Origin: Microbulbifer agarilyticus
GTDB taxonomy: Bacteria > Pseudomonadota > Gammaproteobacteria > Pseudomonadales > Cellvibrionaceae
Direction: 5' to 3'
DNA length: 64,000 nt
NCBI RefSeq assembly: GCF_020171345.1
Contig: NZ_JAIUZM010000001.1
Location: forward strand, 930,001 to 994,000
The notes under the pieces were generated by a model, which saw only the letters and a list, made by a program, of their open reading frames with translations, did not search any database and was not told where the DNA came from. Both the position numbers and the translations under genes were made by a program. Numbering within the stretch: the stretch's first letter is position 1; each line of letters begins with the position of its first letter. Shown piece after piece: positions 9,855-19,471 of this stretch.

Positions 9855-10352
9855 TCAGCCAGGGTCGAAAAGCGCCCTGCCCAGCACCTCATTACCAGCG
9901 TCACTGACTGCGGTTAATTTTAGACTGCGCCCTTCTCCCTGCAGCTGCAATTCAATCTGCAGATCCGGAGTCGGCAAAATGCCAGCGCCCCGCTCGGACC
10001 ACTCCACCAGGCTCAGGCTACCGGGGCCAAAATAGTCCCGCACCCCCATATACTCCAACTCCTCCGCATCGCCGAGACGATACAGGTCGAAGTGGTATAC
10101 CCGTTCTGAGGAGAACTCATAGGGCTCCACCAGAGTGTATGTGGGGCTTTTTACCGCACCGCGATGTCCAAATGCACGCAACACGCCGCGGCTGAATGTG
10201 GTTTTGCCGGCACCCAACTGACCGCCGAGAAAAAACACCAGCCCCCCGCTCATACCGGAGACGCGGCACGCTTCACCGAGCGTCTCGCCGGCCGCCACGG
10301 TGGCAGACTCATCCGGCAAATACAGCACTTTTTCCACAGGCTTACCGTCCAA
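9855..10352 (-). CDS. tsaE: TsaE, ATPase of the t6A37 tRNA modification complex
   Basis: TsaE works with TsaB and TsaD to make N6-threonylcarbamoyladenosine at A37 of ANN-decoding tRNAs. The 165-residue P-loop protein has GGQLGAGKTTFSRG near residue 42, then the SPTYTLVEPYE and HFDLYRLGDAEELEYMG motifs and the VEWSERG motif. The start is uncertain: a TTG at 10352 or a GTG five codons later (10337), neither with a strong ribosome site. It sits 35 nt after nnr and before amiB, the usual order. Confidence 0.94.
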   Translation of the reverse strand: MDGKPVEKVLYLPDESATVAAGETLGEACRVSGMSGGLVFFLGGQLGAGKTTFSRGVLRAFGHRGAVKSPTYTLVEPYEFSSERVYHFDLYRLGDAEELEYMGVRDYFGPGSLSLVEWSERGAGILPTPDLQIELQLQGEGRSLKLTAVSDAGNEVLGRALFDPG

Positions 10353-10387
10353 GATTACTAGCCCCTATTAACGCTGCAACGCAGGCT

Positions 10388-11911
10388 TCAGTCCACAAGT
10401 GCGCGGATATGCGGCAACAGGTCCGTCGCCAACAGGCCGCGCTGGCCATCGGCGACCGCGCGATTACCCGCTTCGCCGTGCAACCACACCCCGAGACGCG
10501 CCGCCGCCGGCAGCGCCATGCCCTGCCCGATAAGGGACGCAATCACCCCGGTAAGCAGGTCACCCATACCCCCGGAAGCCATACCCGGGTTACCGGTATT
10601 GATCACATCGGCGCCGTCGCGGTGGGCAATCACGGTGCCTGCACCCTTTAATACCACCACGCCACTGAATTTTTCCTGAATCGCGCGCGCCGCAGCCACC
10701 GGGTCTGCGGTTACCTCCGCGTTGGAAATCTGCAACAGGCGTGCGGCTTCCCCAATGTGGGGTGTCAGCACCCAGTCATCGCGCTTGATGCCGGCGAGAA
10801 CTCGACCACCGGCCAAGATGTTCAGCGCATCCGCGTCCACCACCAGCGCCGCTTGTGCGCGGCCCGCGCGGGCCAGTAGTTGTTCACTCCACGGCGACCG
10901 GCCCAGTCCCGGCCCAACCGCAATAACATTGGGCACCTCCAGCAAAGGCTCCAGCTCCTGCCCGGAGACCACCGGGTGTGCCATCACTTCCGGGCGACGG
11001 GTCAGTGACGCCACCACATGCTCCGGACGGGTGGCAAGTGCGATCAGGCCACTCCCGGTGCGCGCCGCGGCCTCCGCGGCCATCATGGCAGCGCCACCAA
11101 ACCCGTGGTCACCGCCGACGATCATCACATGGCCGAATTGATTCTTGTAACTGTCTGCCGTGCGCGCCGGCAGTCGCTCCAGGCTCTCCGCAGTATGACG
11201 CAGCAACATACCCTGCACCTGTGGATAAATCTCGGCAACGGCACCCAAATCGTCGAAAATAACATCGCCGCTGAGCGCGGGGCCGCGCCCCAGATACAGG
11301 CCCGCCTTGCGTCCGATAAACGTCACCGTCACGTCCGCAGAGACCGCCTGCTCGGCGAATCCGCTATCGGCATTCAGGCCAGATGGCAGGTCTACAGCCA
11401 ATACCGGAACACCCGCGTCATTGATATGTGACACCGCTGCATCCACTGGGCTGCGCAGTGCGCCGCTGAATCCAGTACCCAGCAAGGCATCCACCAGCAC
11501 GGTGTTTTTCCCCGCCGCCGGCATGGCGTCAATGGCGGACACCAGCTTCGCACCCTCACGCTCGGCAAAGCCGTATGCCTCCAGCGCTTCACCCTTCAGC
11601 TTCTCGACCGGCACACCCACAAACACCGTCACCGGGATCTGGCGCTGGGCGGCGAGGGCGGCAATCACATAGCCATCACCGCCGTTGTTGCCACCGCCAC
11701 AGAAAACCTGAATTTCGTTCACCTCTGGCCAGCGACGGCGCAGGCAGTCAAATGCCGCGCGCCCGGCACGCTTCATCAGCGCAAGTCCGGGGATTTTCTG
11801 CTGGTTAATCACCAGTTGGTCGAGCTGGCGCACGGCCGCAGCGCTGTAGAGTATTTGCGGCTCAGCAGCGGGGATTTGGGCAAAATTCTGACGTTCCATG
11901 GTGTCCGACAT
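10388..11911 (-). CDS. nnr: Bifunctional NAD(P)H-hydrate epimerase / dehydratase
   Basis: This enzyme repairs hydrated NADH and NADPH. The N-terminal YjeF domain (about 1-220) epimerises NAD(P)HX; GGGNNGGDGY is the signature. The C-terminal carbohydrate-kinase-like domain (about 235-507) is the ADP- or ATP-dependent dehydratase, with GPGLGRSP, DADALN and NPGMASGGMGDLLTG. I prefer the ATG at 11911 (MSDTMERQ), which aligns with the E. coli start. The frame is open to a TTG at 11941, and ATGs at 11926 and 11899 are also possible. It diverges from queG, whose start is 121 nt away. Confidence 0.95.
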   Translation of the reverse strand: MSDTMERQNFAQIPAAEPQILYSAAAVRQLDQLVINQQKIPGLALMKRAGRAAFDCLRRRWPEVNEIQVFCGGGNNGGDGYVIAALAAQRQIPVTVFVGVPVEKLKGEALEAYGFAEREGAKLVSAIDAMPAAGKNTVLVDALLGTGFSGALRSPVDAAVSHINDAGVPVLAVDLPSGLNADSGFAEQAVSADVTVTFIGRKAGLYLGRGPALSGDVIFDDLGAVAEIYPQVQGMLLRHTAESLERLPARTADSYKNQFGHVMIVGGDHGFGGAAMMAAEAAARTGSGLIALATRPEHVVASLTRRPEVMAHPVVSGQELEPLLEVPNVIAVGPGLGRSPWSEQLLARAGRAQAALVVDADALNILAGGRVLAGIKRDDWVLTPHIGEAARLLQISNAEVTADPVAAARAIQEKFSGVVVLKGAGTVIAHRDGADVINTGNPGMASGGMGDLLTGVIASLIGQGMALPAAARLGVWLHGEAGNRAVADGQRGLLATDLLPHIRALVD

Positions 11912-12032
11912 AAGCGAGTACTGCATTCCTGCTGTGGTCAATTTTTAAACTGTGGCAAAATACCGGCAATTATACCGCCTCAACCAGCGAACCGCCGCAC
12001 GCGGCCAGTGCCAATTTCCCCAATAGCGACGA

Positions 12033-13145
12033 ATGAGCAATACCCCCGACCCTCAGACCATGGCAGAACTCGCCACACAGATTCGCGTGTGGGGGCGGGA
12101 GCTGGGCTTCCAGCAGGTGGGGATTACCGATTGCCAGCTGGAAAAACACGGCGAGCGCCTGCAGCACTGGCTGGATGCGGGTTACAACGGCGATATGGAG
12201 TGGATGGGCGCCCATGGCGACAAGCGCTGGCGGCCGGACTTGCTCGAAGAGGGCACGCTACGGGTGATCAGCGTGCGCCTGGACTATTTGCCTCCGGATA
12301 CCCAGCCGGTGCAGGTGCTGAAAGACCCCGGCAAGGCCTATGTTTCCCGCTACGCCAACGGCCGCGATTACCACAAGCTCATCCGCAAGCGACTGGCGCA
12401 ACTGGCGCAACAGATCGACCGGTATTGTGAAGAGCGCGGTATCCCTACCCGGGGGCGCGCCTTTACCGACAGCGCGCCGGTAATGGAGCGGGCACTGGCG
12501 GAGAAAGCCGGGCTCGGCTGGATCGGTAAAAACTGCATGGTGATCAACAGCCAGGCCGGCAGCTGGTTTTTTCTCGGCGAGATTTACACCAATCTGCCAC
12601 TACCGGTGGATGTAAGTGACGAGCCCAATCAATGCGGCGAGTGCACCGCCTGCCTCAAGGTGTGCCCCACCGATGCGTTTATCGATGCCTACACCCTGGA
12701 CGCACGCCGCTGCATTTCCTATCTCACCATTGAAAACAAAGGCCCGATCCCCGAGGAATTGCGTGAACCCATGGGCAACCGGGTATTTGGTTGCGACGAC
12801 TGCCAGATCATCTGCCCCTGGAACAAGTTCGCCAAACCCACCGCGGAACAGGACTTTCACCCGCGCCACGGCCTCGACAGTGGCGAACTGACAGACCTGT
12901 TTCGCTGGACGGAACAAGAATTCCTGAAAAAGACCGAGGGATCGGCGATTCGCCGCATTGGATTTGAACGCTGGCAGCGCAACCTGGCGGTAGCGCTGGG
13001 AAATGCCGATGCCACCCCGGAAGTGATCACCGTACTCGAAGAGCAACTCGACTCAGCGACGCCGCTGGTGGCCGAGCACATCCAGTGGGCACTAGCGCGC
13101 TTGCGCAGTGGACGGCGCAGGAAGCGTAAAATTAAACGCAGCTGA
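12033..13145 (+). CDS. queG: Epoxyqueuosine reductase QueG
   Basis: QueG performs the last step of queuosine synthesis, reducing epoxyqueuosine in tRNA with cobalamin and two 4Fe-4S clusters. The 370-residue protein has the DUF1730 region in its first half. The first cluster motif starts at C201 (CGECTACLKVCP) and the second is CDDCQIICPW. A HEAT-like C-terminal segment ends in a basic tail (RRKRKIKRS). It diverges from nnr and converges on orn with only 13 nt between stops. E. coli has the same orn-queG-nnr neighbourhood. Confidence 0.96.
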   Translation: MSNTPDPQTMAELATQIRVWGRELGFQQVGITDCQLEKHGERLQHWLDAGYNGDMEWMGAHGDKRWRPDLLEEGTLRVISVRLDYLPPDTQPVQVLKDPGKAYVSRYANGRDYHKLIRKRLAQLAQQIDRYCEERGIPTRGRAFTDSAPVMERALAEKAGLGWIGKNCMVINSQAGSWFFLGEIYTNLPLPVDVSDEPNQCGECTACLKVCPTDAFIDAYTLDARRCISYLTIENKGPIPEELREPMGNRVFGCDDCQIICPWNKFAKPTAEQDFHPRHGLDSGELTDLFRWTEQEFLKKTEGSAIRRIGFERWQRNLAVALGNADATPEVITVLEEQLDSATPLVAEHIQWALARLRSGRRRKRKIKRS

Positions 13146-13158
13146 ATCTGCGGCTGCA

Positions 13159-13701
13159 TCAACTCATGCGAAAAAAGTGCTCGCGATAGTGCTTCAACTC
13201 GTTGATGGAGTCGTGGATATCGTCCATGGCCAGGTGCGACGAGGTCTTCTTCACCCCATCCAGCACATCCGGGCGCCAGCGTCGCGCCAGCTCCTTCACC
13301 GAACTCACGTCCAGATTCCGGTAGTGGAAGTACTGCTCCAGTAGCGGCATATACTTCACTAGAAAGCGTCGATCCTGGCCGATGGAATTGCCACACATGG
13401 GCGAGGCACCCTCGGGTACCCAGTGACGGAGGAATTCGATGGTTTCCCGCTCCGCCTGGTGTTCACTGATACTGGAATCCTTGACCCGGGCCACCAGCCC
13501 GGAACCGCCGTGCTGCTCGGTATTCCAGTCGTCCATGGCCGCCAGCAGCGCATCGCTCTGGTGAATCGCCATGGCCGGCCCTTCTGCCAGCACGTTCAGG
13601 CGCGAATCCGTCACCACGGTGGCGATTTCAATGATGCGCTCTTTCTCCGGATCCAGGCCGGTCATTTCCAGATCGATCCAGATCAGATTATTCTGATCCA
13701 C
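13159..13701 (-). CDS. orn: Oligoribonuclease Orn
   Basis: A 3'-5' exoribonuclease that degrades two-residue RNA fragments, including pGpG from c-di-GMP breakdown. The 180 residues show the DEDDh exonuclease pattern: D and E in [10 protein letters not shown], then [10 protein letters not shown], and [17 protein letters not shown] with the final His and Asp. The start is GTG, supported by AAGGAG at 6 nt. In E. coli and Pseudomonas orn is also next to rsgA, divergently transcribed, as here. Confidence 0.97.
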   Translation of the reverse strand: MDQNNLIWIDLEMTGLDPEKERIIEIATVVTDSRLNVLAEGPAMAIHQSDALLAAMDDWNTEQHGGSGLVARVKDSSISEHQAERETIEFLRHWVPEGASPMCGNSIGQDRRFLVKYMPLLEQYFHYRNLDVSSVKELARRWRPDVLDGVKKTSSHLAMDDIHDSINELKHYREHFFRMS

Positions 13702-13792
13702 AATAGTCTCCTTAACTGCCGCGTCCCGCGGCCAGTTGCCATTAAATTGGACGATAGCGAGGAAGGTACCGCAACCACCTAGCGATGCAAGT

Positions 13793-13798
13793 TATAAT
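13793..13798 (+). promoter_or_regulatory. Probable -10 box of rsgA
   Basis: A consensus TATAAT lies 27 nt before the rsgA ATG in the orn-rsgA divergent gap. I see no good -35 hexamer at 16-18 nt, so this is a partial promoter call. Confidence 0.35.
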
Positions 13799-13825
13799 CC
13801 GCCGCTTTCCACAACCCGAGTCCTC

Positions 13826-14857
13826 ATGAGCAAACGCAAACTCAACCGCCGCCAGCAGTGGCGCATCGCCAAGATCCAGCAGGAGCGGGAGGCCCGCGCG
13901 CGCAAACGCGAGGAAAACCTGGATCAGGCGGCGGAAGAAGGCGACCTGGGCCCAGAGCAGACCGGAATGGTCATCGCCAACTATGGCTCGCAAGTATTGG
14001 TGGAGAGCGCAACCAACAGCCAGCTGCGACAGCGTTGCCATGTGCGCGCCAATATCGACACCCTTGTCACCGGTGACAAGGTCGCCTGGAACCCGGCTAC
14101 CGGTGATGCCACCGGCGGCCTCGGCGTGGTCGGCGCACGCCTGCCGCGCCACTCGGAATTACAGCGCCCGGACCGCTACGGCGACATGAAAACCGTGGCG
14201 GCCAATATTGACCGCATCCTGATCGTCATCGCGCCCTATCCGGAACCTTTTGCCAACGCCATCGATCGCTATCTGGTAGCGGCCGAGACCACCGGTATTC
14301 AGCCTCTATTGCTGCTCAACAAGATAGACCTGATCGACGACAGCAACCGGGAACACCTAGAAGACCTGCTCCAGCCCTATCCAGACCTGGGCTATCCGGT
14401 ACTGAAACTCTCTACCAAAACCGGCGAGGGACTCGACAAGCTACTGGAAACACTGGTCGAGGGCACCAGCGTGTTCGTCGGCCAATCCGGGGTGGGCAAA
14501 TCCTCACTAATCAATGGCCTGCTCCCCAGCGCCGATGCCCGCACCGGCGCCCTCTCAGAAGCCACCGGCAAGGGCACCCACACCACTACCGCCGCGGAAC
14601 TGTTTCACCTGCCCACCGGTGGCGATCTGATAGACTCCCCCGGCATTAGAGAGTTCGGCATCTGGCACATGAGCGAACAAGCGCTGCTGGAAGGTTACGT
14701 GGAATTTCGCCCGTTTATCGGCCACTGCCGCTTCCGTGATTGCCGCCACCAGAGCGAACCCGGCTGCGCCATTCAGGAAGCGCTCGAGCGTGGCGACATC
14801 AGCCAGCGCCGCATGGACAGCTTCCTGCACCTGCGCAACAGCTTGGAAAATGACTGA
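13826..14857 (+). CDS. rsgA: RsgA, ribosome small-subunit maturation GTPase
   Basis: RsgA is a circularly permuted GTPase that checks late 30S assembly. From the ATG at 13826 it has 343 residues and starts MSKRKLNRRQQWR, the usual basic N-terminus. An OB-fold (about 40-110) comes first. The G motifs are in permuted order: G4 NKIDLID precedes G1 GQSGVGKSSLIN and G3 DSPG. A zinc knuckle CRFRDCRHQSEPGC follows. The frame is open 90 nt further upstream but without family similarity. It diverges from orn. Confidence 0.96.
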   Translation: MSKRKLNRRQQWRIAKIQQEREARARKREENLDQAAEEGDLGPEQTGMVIANYGSQVLVESATNSQLRQRCHVRANIDTLVTGDKVAWNPATGDATGGLGVVGARLPRHSELQRPDRYGDMKTVAANIDRILIVIAPYPEPFANAIDRYLVAAETTGIQPLLLLNKIDLIDDSNREHLEDLLQPYPDLGYPVLKLSTKTGEGLDKLLETLVEGTSVFVGQSGVGKSSLINGLLPSADARTGALSEATGKGTHTTTAAELFHLPTGGDLIDSPGIREFGIWHMSEQALLEGYVEFRPFIGHCRFRDCRHQSEPGCAIQEALERGDISQRRMDSFLHLRNSLEND

Positions 14858-14916
14858 AACTAACTGGCCGTCGACAACCTACTGCCCACAACAAGGAAAG
14901 CAACAAGGAACCCTGC

Positions 14917-15723
14917 GTGAGTGACATCCCACTGATTCTGGAACCGGAACAACTGGCTTCGCTGCTCGAGCACGAAGAGATCCGCGTGATCGATCTGAGT
15001 AGTCCGCAAAACTACCTCGCCGGCCACATTCCCGGCGCACTCGGTCTGCCGTTTCAGGCCCTGATGGCCGGCACCCCCCCGGCACCGGGCAAGCTGCCGT
15101 CAATCGAGCGCCTCACCCAGGTTATGCAGGCCATCGGCCTCACGCCGGATACCCACATCGTTGCCTGCGATGACGAAGGCGGCGGCTGGGCGGGTCGACT
15201 GCTGTGGACACTCGAAGTCATCGGACACACAAAATACAGTTATTTAAATGGCGGCATGACCGCATGGAAAAATGCCGGCCTGCCACTGACAACGGAAGAT
15301 GTCGCTGTCACCCCCAGCAGAATCGATGTCAGTATCGCCGACGACGCCCCCATGCTTGACGCGGAACAAATCCAGCAGCGTCTCGGTCAACACGACCTGC
15401 AAATCTGGGACGCCCGCTCCCCTCTGGAATACAGCGGCGAGCGTATGGTGGCCATGCGCGGTGGCCACATTCCCGGCGCAATCAATTGCGAATGGACACA
15501 ACTGATGGATCCGCAGCGCGACCTGCGTATTCGCGAAGACGCCAAAGAATTTCTCGCGGCGCTGGGTATCGATGGCAGCAAAGAAATTGCCACCCACTGC
15601 CAGAGCCATCACCGTTCAGCGTTTACCTGGCTGGTAGGAAAATCCCTTGGATTGCCGATCAAAGCCTACCCCGGCTCGTGGAGTGAGTGGGGCAACCTGT
15701 CGGATACGCCGATAGACACGTGA
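14917..15723 (+). CDS. rhdA: Two-domain rhodanese-type sulfurtransferase (RhdA-like)
   Basis: Probably a thiosulfate:cyanide sulfurtransferase. The 268 residues contain two rhodanese modules: an N-terminal one (about 8-125) without the catalytic Cys and a C-terminal one (about 145-262). The active Cys is C228 in the loop CQSHHRS. This resembles the CQTHHRS loop of Azotobacter RhdA, which differs from the mercaptopyruvate enzyme's CGSGVTA-type loop. The start is GTG. In Pseudomonas a rhodanese gene also lies between the rsgA region and psd, here without the intervening motAB genes. The physiological sulfur acceptor cannot be told from sequence. Confidence 0.85.
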   Translation: MSDIPLILEPEQLASLLEHEEIRVIDLSSPQNYLAGHIPGALGLPFQALMAGTPPAPGKLPSIERLTQVMQAIGLTPDTHIVACDDEGGGWAGRLLWTLEVIGHTKYSYLNGGMTAWKNAGLPLTTEDVAVTPSRIDVSIADDAPMLDAEQIQQRLGQHDLQIWDARSPLEYSGERMVAMRGGHIPGAINCEWTQLMDPQRDLRIREDAKEFLAALGIDGSKEIATHCQSHHRSAFTWLVGKSLGLPIKAYPGSWSEWGNLSDTPIDT

Positions 15724-15824
15724 GCTAAGGCTCTAAAGCCCTAATTAAAAAAACCAACGATCAGAAGCGAAGGCCCGGCACCCGGACGCCACAGAATCAC
15801 AACCAACGGGATCAAAAAATCCAA

Positions 15825-16676
15825 ATGCACCCGAAATTATTCATCTTCCTGCAGTACATCACTCCCCAGCACCTGCTCTCGAGAGCCGCCGGCTGGCTGG
15901 CAGAAACCCGCATCGGCGGTATTAAAAACCCGTTCACCAAGTGGTTCGTGGAAAAGTACAAAGTCGATATGAGCGAGGCACTGGAAGAAGATTACACGGC
16001 GTACACCTGTTTCAACGACTTCTTCACCCGCGCCCTGAAAGAAGGCGCACGCCCCATCGCAGAGGGTGAGAAAACCATCGTCGGCTGTGCCGATGGCGCC
16101 ATCAGCCAATTGGGTGAAATCCACAACGGCAGAATTTTCCAGGCCAAAGGTCAGGACTACAGCCTGCTCGAACTGGTCGGTGGCGACCCCGAGGTTGCCG
16201 CACAATTTACCGGCGGAAAATTCGCGACCGTATACCTCTCCCCCAAGGATTATCACCGCGTTCATATGCCCCTGGACGGCGTACTGCAGCGCATGATCTA
16301 CGTGCCCGGCGAACTGTTCTCGGTAAACACCACCACTGCCGAAAACGTTCCGCGCCTGTTCGCGCGCAATGAGCGCCTGGTCTGCATCTTTGAAACCGCC
16401 GCCGGCCCCATGGCCATGGTCCTTGTAGGCGCCATGATTGTCGCCGCCATCGAAACTGTCTGGGCAGGCCAGGTCGCCCCTATTAAGCGTCAGGTCCGCA
16501 CCACCCGTTACGATGAACAAAAGCCGATCGCGCTGAAAAAAGGTGAGGAAATGGGCCGATTCAAACTCGGCTCAACCGTGATTCTGCTGTTTGGCGCGGA
16601 CAAGGTGAACTGGCTCGAAAGCCTCGCAGCGGAGACCCCGGTAAAAATGGGCGAGCATTTCGGAGACCTGATTTAA
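15825..16676 (+). CDS. psd: Phosphatidylserine decarboxylase proenzyme
   Basis: This enzyme makes phosphatidylethanolamine at the inner membrane. The 283-residue proenzyme ends with [12 protein letters not shown]; self-cleavage between G249 and S250 turns S250 into the pyruvoyl cofactor and leaves a 34-residue alpha chain. Other family motifs are [18 protein letters not shown] and the NERLVC region. The ATG start gives the standard length. It follows the rhodanese gene by 101 nt and is followed 22 nt later by the MFS gene, so the two may be co-transcribed. Confidence 0.97.
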   Translation: MHPKLFIFLQYITPQHLLSRAAGWLAETRIGGIKNPFTKWFVEKYKVDMSEALEEDYTAYTCFNDFFTRALKEGARPIAEGEKTIVGCADGAISQLGEIHNGRIFQAKGQDYSLLELVGGDPEVAAQFTGGKFATVYLSPKDYHRVHMPLDGVLQRMIYVPGELFSVNTTTAENVPRLFARNERLVCIFETAAGPMAMVLVGAMIVAAIETVWAGQVAPIKRQVRTTRYDEQKPIALKKGEEMGRFKLGSTVILLFGADKVNWLESLAAETPVKMGEHFGDLI

Positions 16677-16698
16677 TACCGCAACCAACATACCCTCT

Positions 16699-17913
16699 GT
16701 GCCCGAGTTTATCCGCAGCAACCCCAAGCTCGCTTTTTTTGCGCTGGTGGCGGTGGCGGCCTCTGGCTTCGGGCAGACATTTTTTATCGCCATTTTTGGC
16801 GGTGCCCTGCGCGCTGAGTTCAACCTGAGCAACGGTTTGTACGGCGCAGGCTACAGCGCCGCCACCCTCCTCGCCGCGTTGGTACTACTGGGCGCCGGCA
16901 CCCTGATTGATCACTGGCCACTGAGACGCGTGGCCATACTCGGCACCCTGCTCTTGACCGCTGGATGCCTGGTGATGGGATTTGCACACAGCGCCTGGAT
17001 GCTGTTACTGGGATTTTTCCTGCTGCGGTTTGCCGGCCAAGGGTTTATGACCCATATGGGAATGACTACCGCCGGCCGCTACTTCACCGAAAACCGGGGA
17101 AAAGTGATTGCGCTGGCCGCGCTGGGCTTCCCAATCGCCGAAGCACTGCTCCCCACCACGGGTTCACTGATTATCGAGCAGCAAGGATGGCGCAGCGTCT
17201 GGCGGCTCTCCGCTGGCGTGTTAATACTTGGCGTTTTGCCGGCCTTGTACTGGTTGGCGGGGCATGCCGGTAAACAAGATGCACAGTTGACCGAGGCAAA
17301 TCATCACAACAATAACCACTATACGCGTGCGCAAGTGCTTCGTGATCGCGGGTTCTACTGCCTGCTTCCCGCGGCGGTAATGACCCCGTTTGTAGTAACC
17401 GCGATACTTTTTCATCAAGGTGCCATCGCCGACGAACGCGGATGGTCTCTTTCGGTATTGGCAGGCGCTTTTGCGGGCTATGCCGGTGGGCACCTGCTCG
17501 CATTGTTTTTTGCGGGCAGTATCGTGGATCGGATCGGTGCGCAGCGAAGTCTGCCAATCGCCCTGCTACCCATGTTCACGGCATTGCTGCTACTCGCATT
17601 TAGCAATGCATGGTGGGTACCTTACGTTTACTTAACCTTGATTGGTATCGGCCAGGCTGGAACGGGTACTGCAAGCAGTGCGCTATGGCCGGAGCGATAC
17701 GGCACCACGCATCTCGGCGCCATACGCTCCGTTTCTCAGGCAAGCATGGTGCTTTCCACCGCGGTATCACCACTGCTGATAGGGCTTCTGCTGGATCAGG
17801 GAGTGAGCGTCACGGGTATTTCGCTGCTACTTGGAGCTGTCGTGTTGTTTGCGAGCCTACTGACACTGACAGCTTCGCTCACACCACAACAAACAACCGC
17901 ACAGGGCGGCTAA
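16699..17913 (+). CDS. MFS transporter, substrate unknown
   Basis: A 404-residue membrane protein with about 12 hydrophobic segments in two halves, joined by a polar histidine/asparagine-rich loop near 195-215 (NHHNNNHYTRAQ). This is the normal plan of the major facilitator superfamily. The first helix pair contains GAGYSAATLLAALVLLGAG, with IDHWPLRR following. The start is a GTG 22 nt after psd. The tail-to-tail partner is the HD-GYP-like gene, 36 nt away. It resembles general MFS permeases of the monocarboxylate/nitrate-like type, but I cannot name the substrate. Confidence 0.8.
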   Translation: MPEFIRSNPKLAFFALVAVAASGFGQTFFIAIFGGALRAEFNLSNGLYGAGYSAATLLAALVLLGAGTLIDHWPLRRVAILGTLLLTAGCLVMGFAHSAWMLLLGFFLLRFAGQGFMTHMGMTTAGRYFTENRGKVIALAALGFPIAEALLPTTGSLIIEQQGWRSVWRLSAGVLILGVLPALYWLAGHAGKQDAQLTEANHHNNNHYTRAQVLRDRGFYCLLPAAVMTPFVVTAILFHQGAIADERGWSLSVLAGAFAGYAGGHLLALFFAGSIVDRIGAQRSLPIALLPMFTALLLLAFSNAWWVPYVYLTLIGIGQAGTGTASSALWPERYGTTHLGAIRSVSQASMVLSTAVSPLLIGLLLDQGVSVTGISLLLGAVVLFASLLTLTASLTPQQTTAQGG

Positions 17914-17949
17914 ATACCGCAATACTCTGCTTAAGGAGAAACAGCGGGA

Positions 17950-19326
17950 TTAACGGTTGAGCAGGAAGAGAGAGAGGAAGCCCGGTAAGCGCGGCTGACT
18001 CAGATACTGATCACGAACCTTTGCCACATTGATCCCCGGATGCCGGCTTGGGTCCATATCCTGGGTGATGGTGATCAGGCCAGCGTCGGTGAGAGACTTC
18101 TTGCCTCGTTTGATCAGGGCTTGCTTGCGGTCATCGTCGACCGCCATATCGAAAACACGGGGTTTTTCCAGCAGCCGCCGCTTGGTATCGGTAACCAGCA
18201 TGACCTTGGGCTTCAGGCGGCGCTGATGATTTTGCTCCACGACAACCGCCAACTCACCAGTGGAGAGCTCTACCTGGGTACCCGTGGGATACAGGCCAAT
18301 GGACTGAATAAACTCCACCACCAGCTGCTCCTGGAAGGCCGCATTGCGCAACTCATACAGCTGCGCCACTGCATTTGAGGGTGGCACCGGGAATTCTGCA
18401 CCGCGTGGATTAGTGGCCTCATCGTAAAAAGTGACGATGCCACACATGCGGGCCAGTACCGGAATCTGGCCACCGCGCAGTCCCTTCGGGTATCCACTCC
18501 CGTCAAACTGCTCCCGATGACAGCGGACAATATTCAGCACCTGGGGGTCCACATTCGGGTCACTGGACAATAACCGCACGCTGTAATCGACAAACTTGCG
18601 ATATTCCAGCTCCTCGCGCGGGCTGCGCTTTTCCGCGGACACTATCTGTTGCGAGAGGTATAGCTTACCGACATCTTTCAACAGGGTGGCGACACCGAGG
18701 TGTACCAAGTCATGTCGGCGCAGGCCGATGTGACGGCCGAATACCACCGCCCAGATACTGGCGCGCACGGAATGACTATAGGAATGCTCATCTTTTGCCC
18801 GTACGCGCGCCAGCCAGGAGAAGGCGTCGGGGCTGCGCAGCACGCTATCGACCATCTGGGAAATAGTCTGGGTCACCTGCGTGGTGGGCAGGGGCTGGCC
18901 GGACTCAAGCTGCACCATCACCTGGTACATGCCCTGGACCATTCGCTGGTGCAACTTGCGCGCCTTGCCCGCTTCTTTTCGCGCGGGCTCAGGCGTAGGG
19001 TAACTGTTGTGTGTAACCTGGACCGGCTTGCAATTGATGGCCACAGGAATACGCCGGCTAGCCGACTTGCCGCGCTTCTCTCTGGCGGCACTTTCGGCCG
19101 CAGTGCGGGTAAGCTTGCGCAGCTTTACGCCCACATCGCCGACGGTTTTTGCAACATCCACGTAAACGAAGCGGCAAAACTTCTGCAGCTGGCGGATTTC
19201 GTCCAGATCGCGGATATAAAACCCTTGCAAGGCAAACGGTGTGCGCGTCCACGGGCGATCCAGGCGAGACACAAACATGCCCCGCTGCAAGTCCTCAACG
19301 AATACTTTCGCCTGTTGAATTTCCAC
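17950..19326 (-). CDS. DUF3391 and HD-GYP-like protein with substituted metal ligands
   Basis: The 458-residue protein has an N-terminal DUF3391 domain (about 1-130) and an HD-GYP-type domain (about 160-330). HD-GYP enzymes usually hydrolyse c-di-GMP using two or three metal ions. Here the HD pair is K217-D218 (LLKDVGK). The HHE triad is H270-R271-E272, followed by an intact DGSGYP at 275-280. The expected aspartate of the later ADxxDA motif is T299 (VTFYDEA). Losing three ligand positions suggests an inactive enzyme, perhaps a c-di-GMP sensor or scaffold; this is inference. The start is GTG. The upstream gap holds a CRP-type palindrome. Confidence 0.82.
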   Translation of the reverse strand: MEIQQAKVFVEDLQRGMFVSRLDRPWTRTPFALQGFYIRDLDEIRQLQKFCRFVYVDVAKTVGDVGVKLRKLTRTAAESAAREKRGKSASRRIPVAINCKPVQVTHNSYPTPEPARKEAGKARKLHQRMVQGMYQVMVQLESGQPLPTTQVTQTISQMVDSVLRSPDAFSWLARVRAKDEHSYSHSVRASIWAVVFGRHIGLRRHDLVHLGVATLLKDVGKLYLSQQIVSAEKRSPREELEYRKFVDYSVRLLSSDPNVDPQVLNIVRCHREQFDGSGYPKGLRGGQIPVLARMCGIVTFYDEATNPRGAEFPVPPSNAVAQLYELRNAAFQEQLVVEFIQSIGLYPTGTQVELSTGELAVVVEQNHQRRLKPKVMLVTDTKRRLLEKPRVFDMAVDDDRKQALIKRGKKSLTDAGLITITQDMDPSRHPGINVAKVRDQYLSQPRLPGFLSLFLLNR

Positions 19327-19397
19327 TAGATAACTGCCGCGTTAACCGTTTTGGTGTAATTGTTCGTTCTATTATTTTTATGCACAACCGGCGCCCA

Positions 19398-19409
19398 ATC
19401 AGGCCTGAT
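19398..19409. promoter_or_regulatory. 12-bp palindrome upstream of the HD-GYP-like gene
   Basis: ATCAGGCCTGAT is a perfect 12-bp palindrome 72 nt before the start codon. Its size and place fit a dimeric repressor operator, but no known regulator is recognised and a chance match is possible. Confidence 0.3.
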
Positions 19410-19471
19410 CTTGGGGGAACAGGCCAAGCAAACAGATTGTCACATAGGCCCACCCACAGGCAGCCCTCTAA

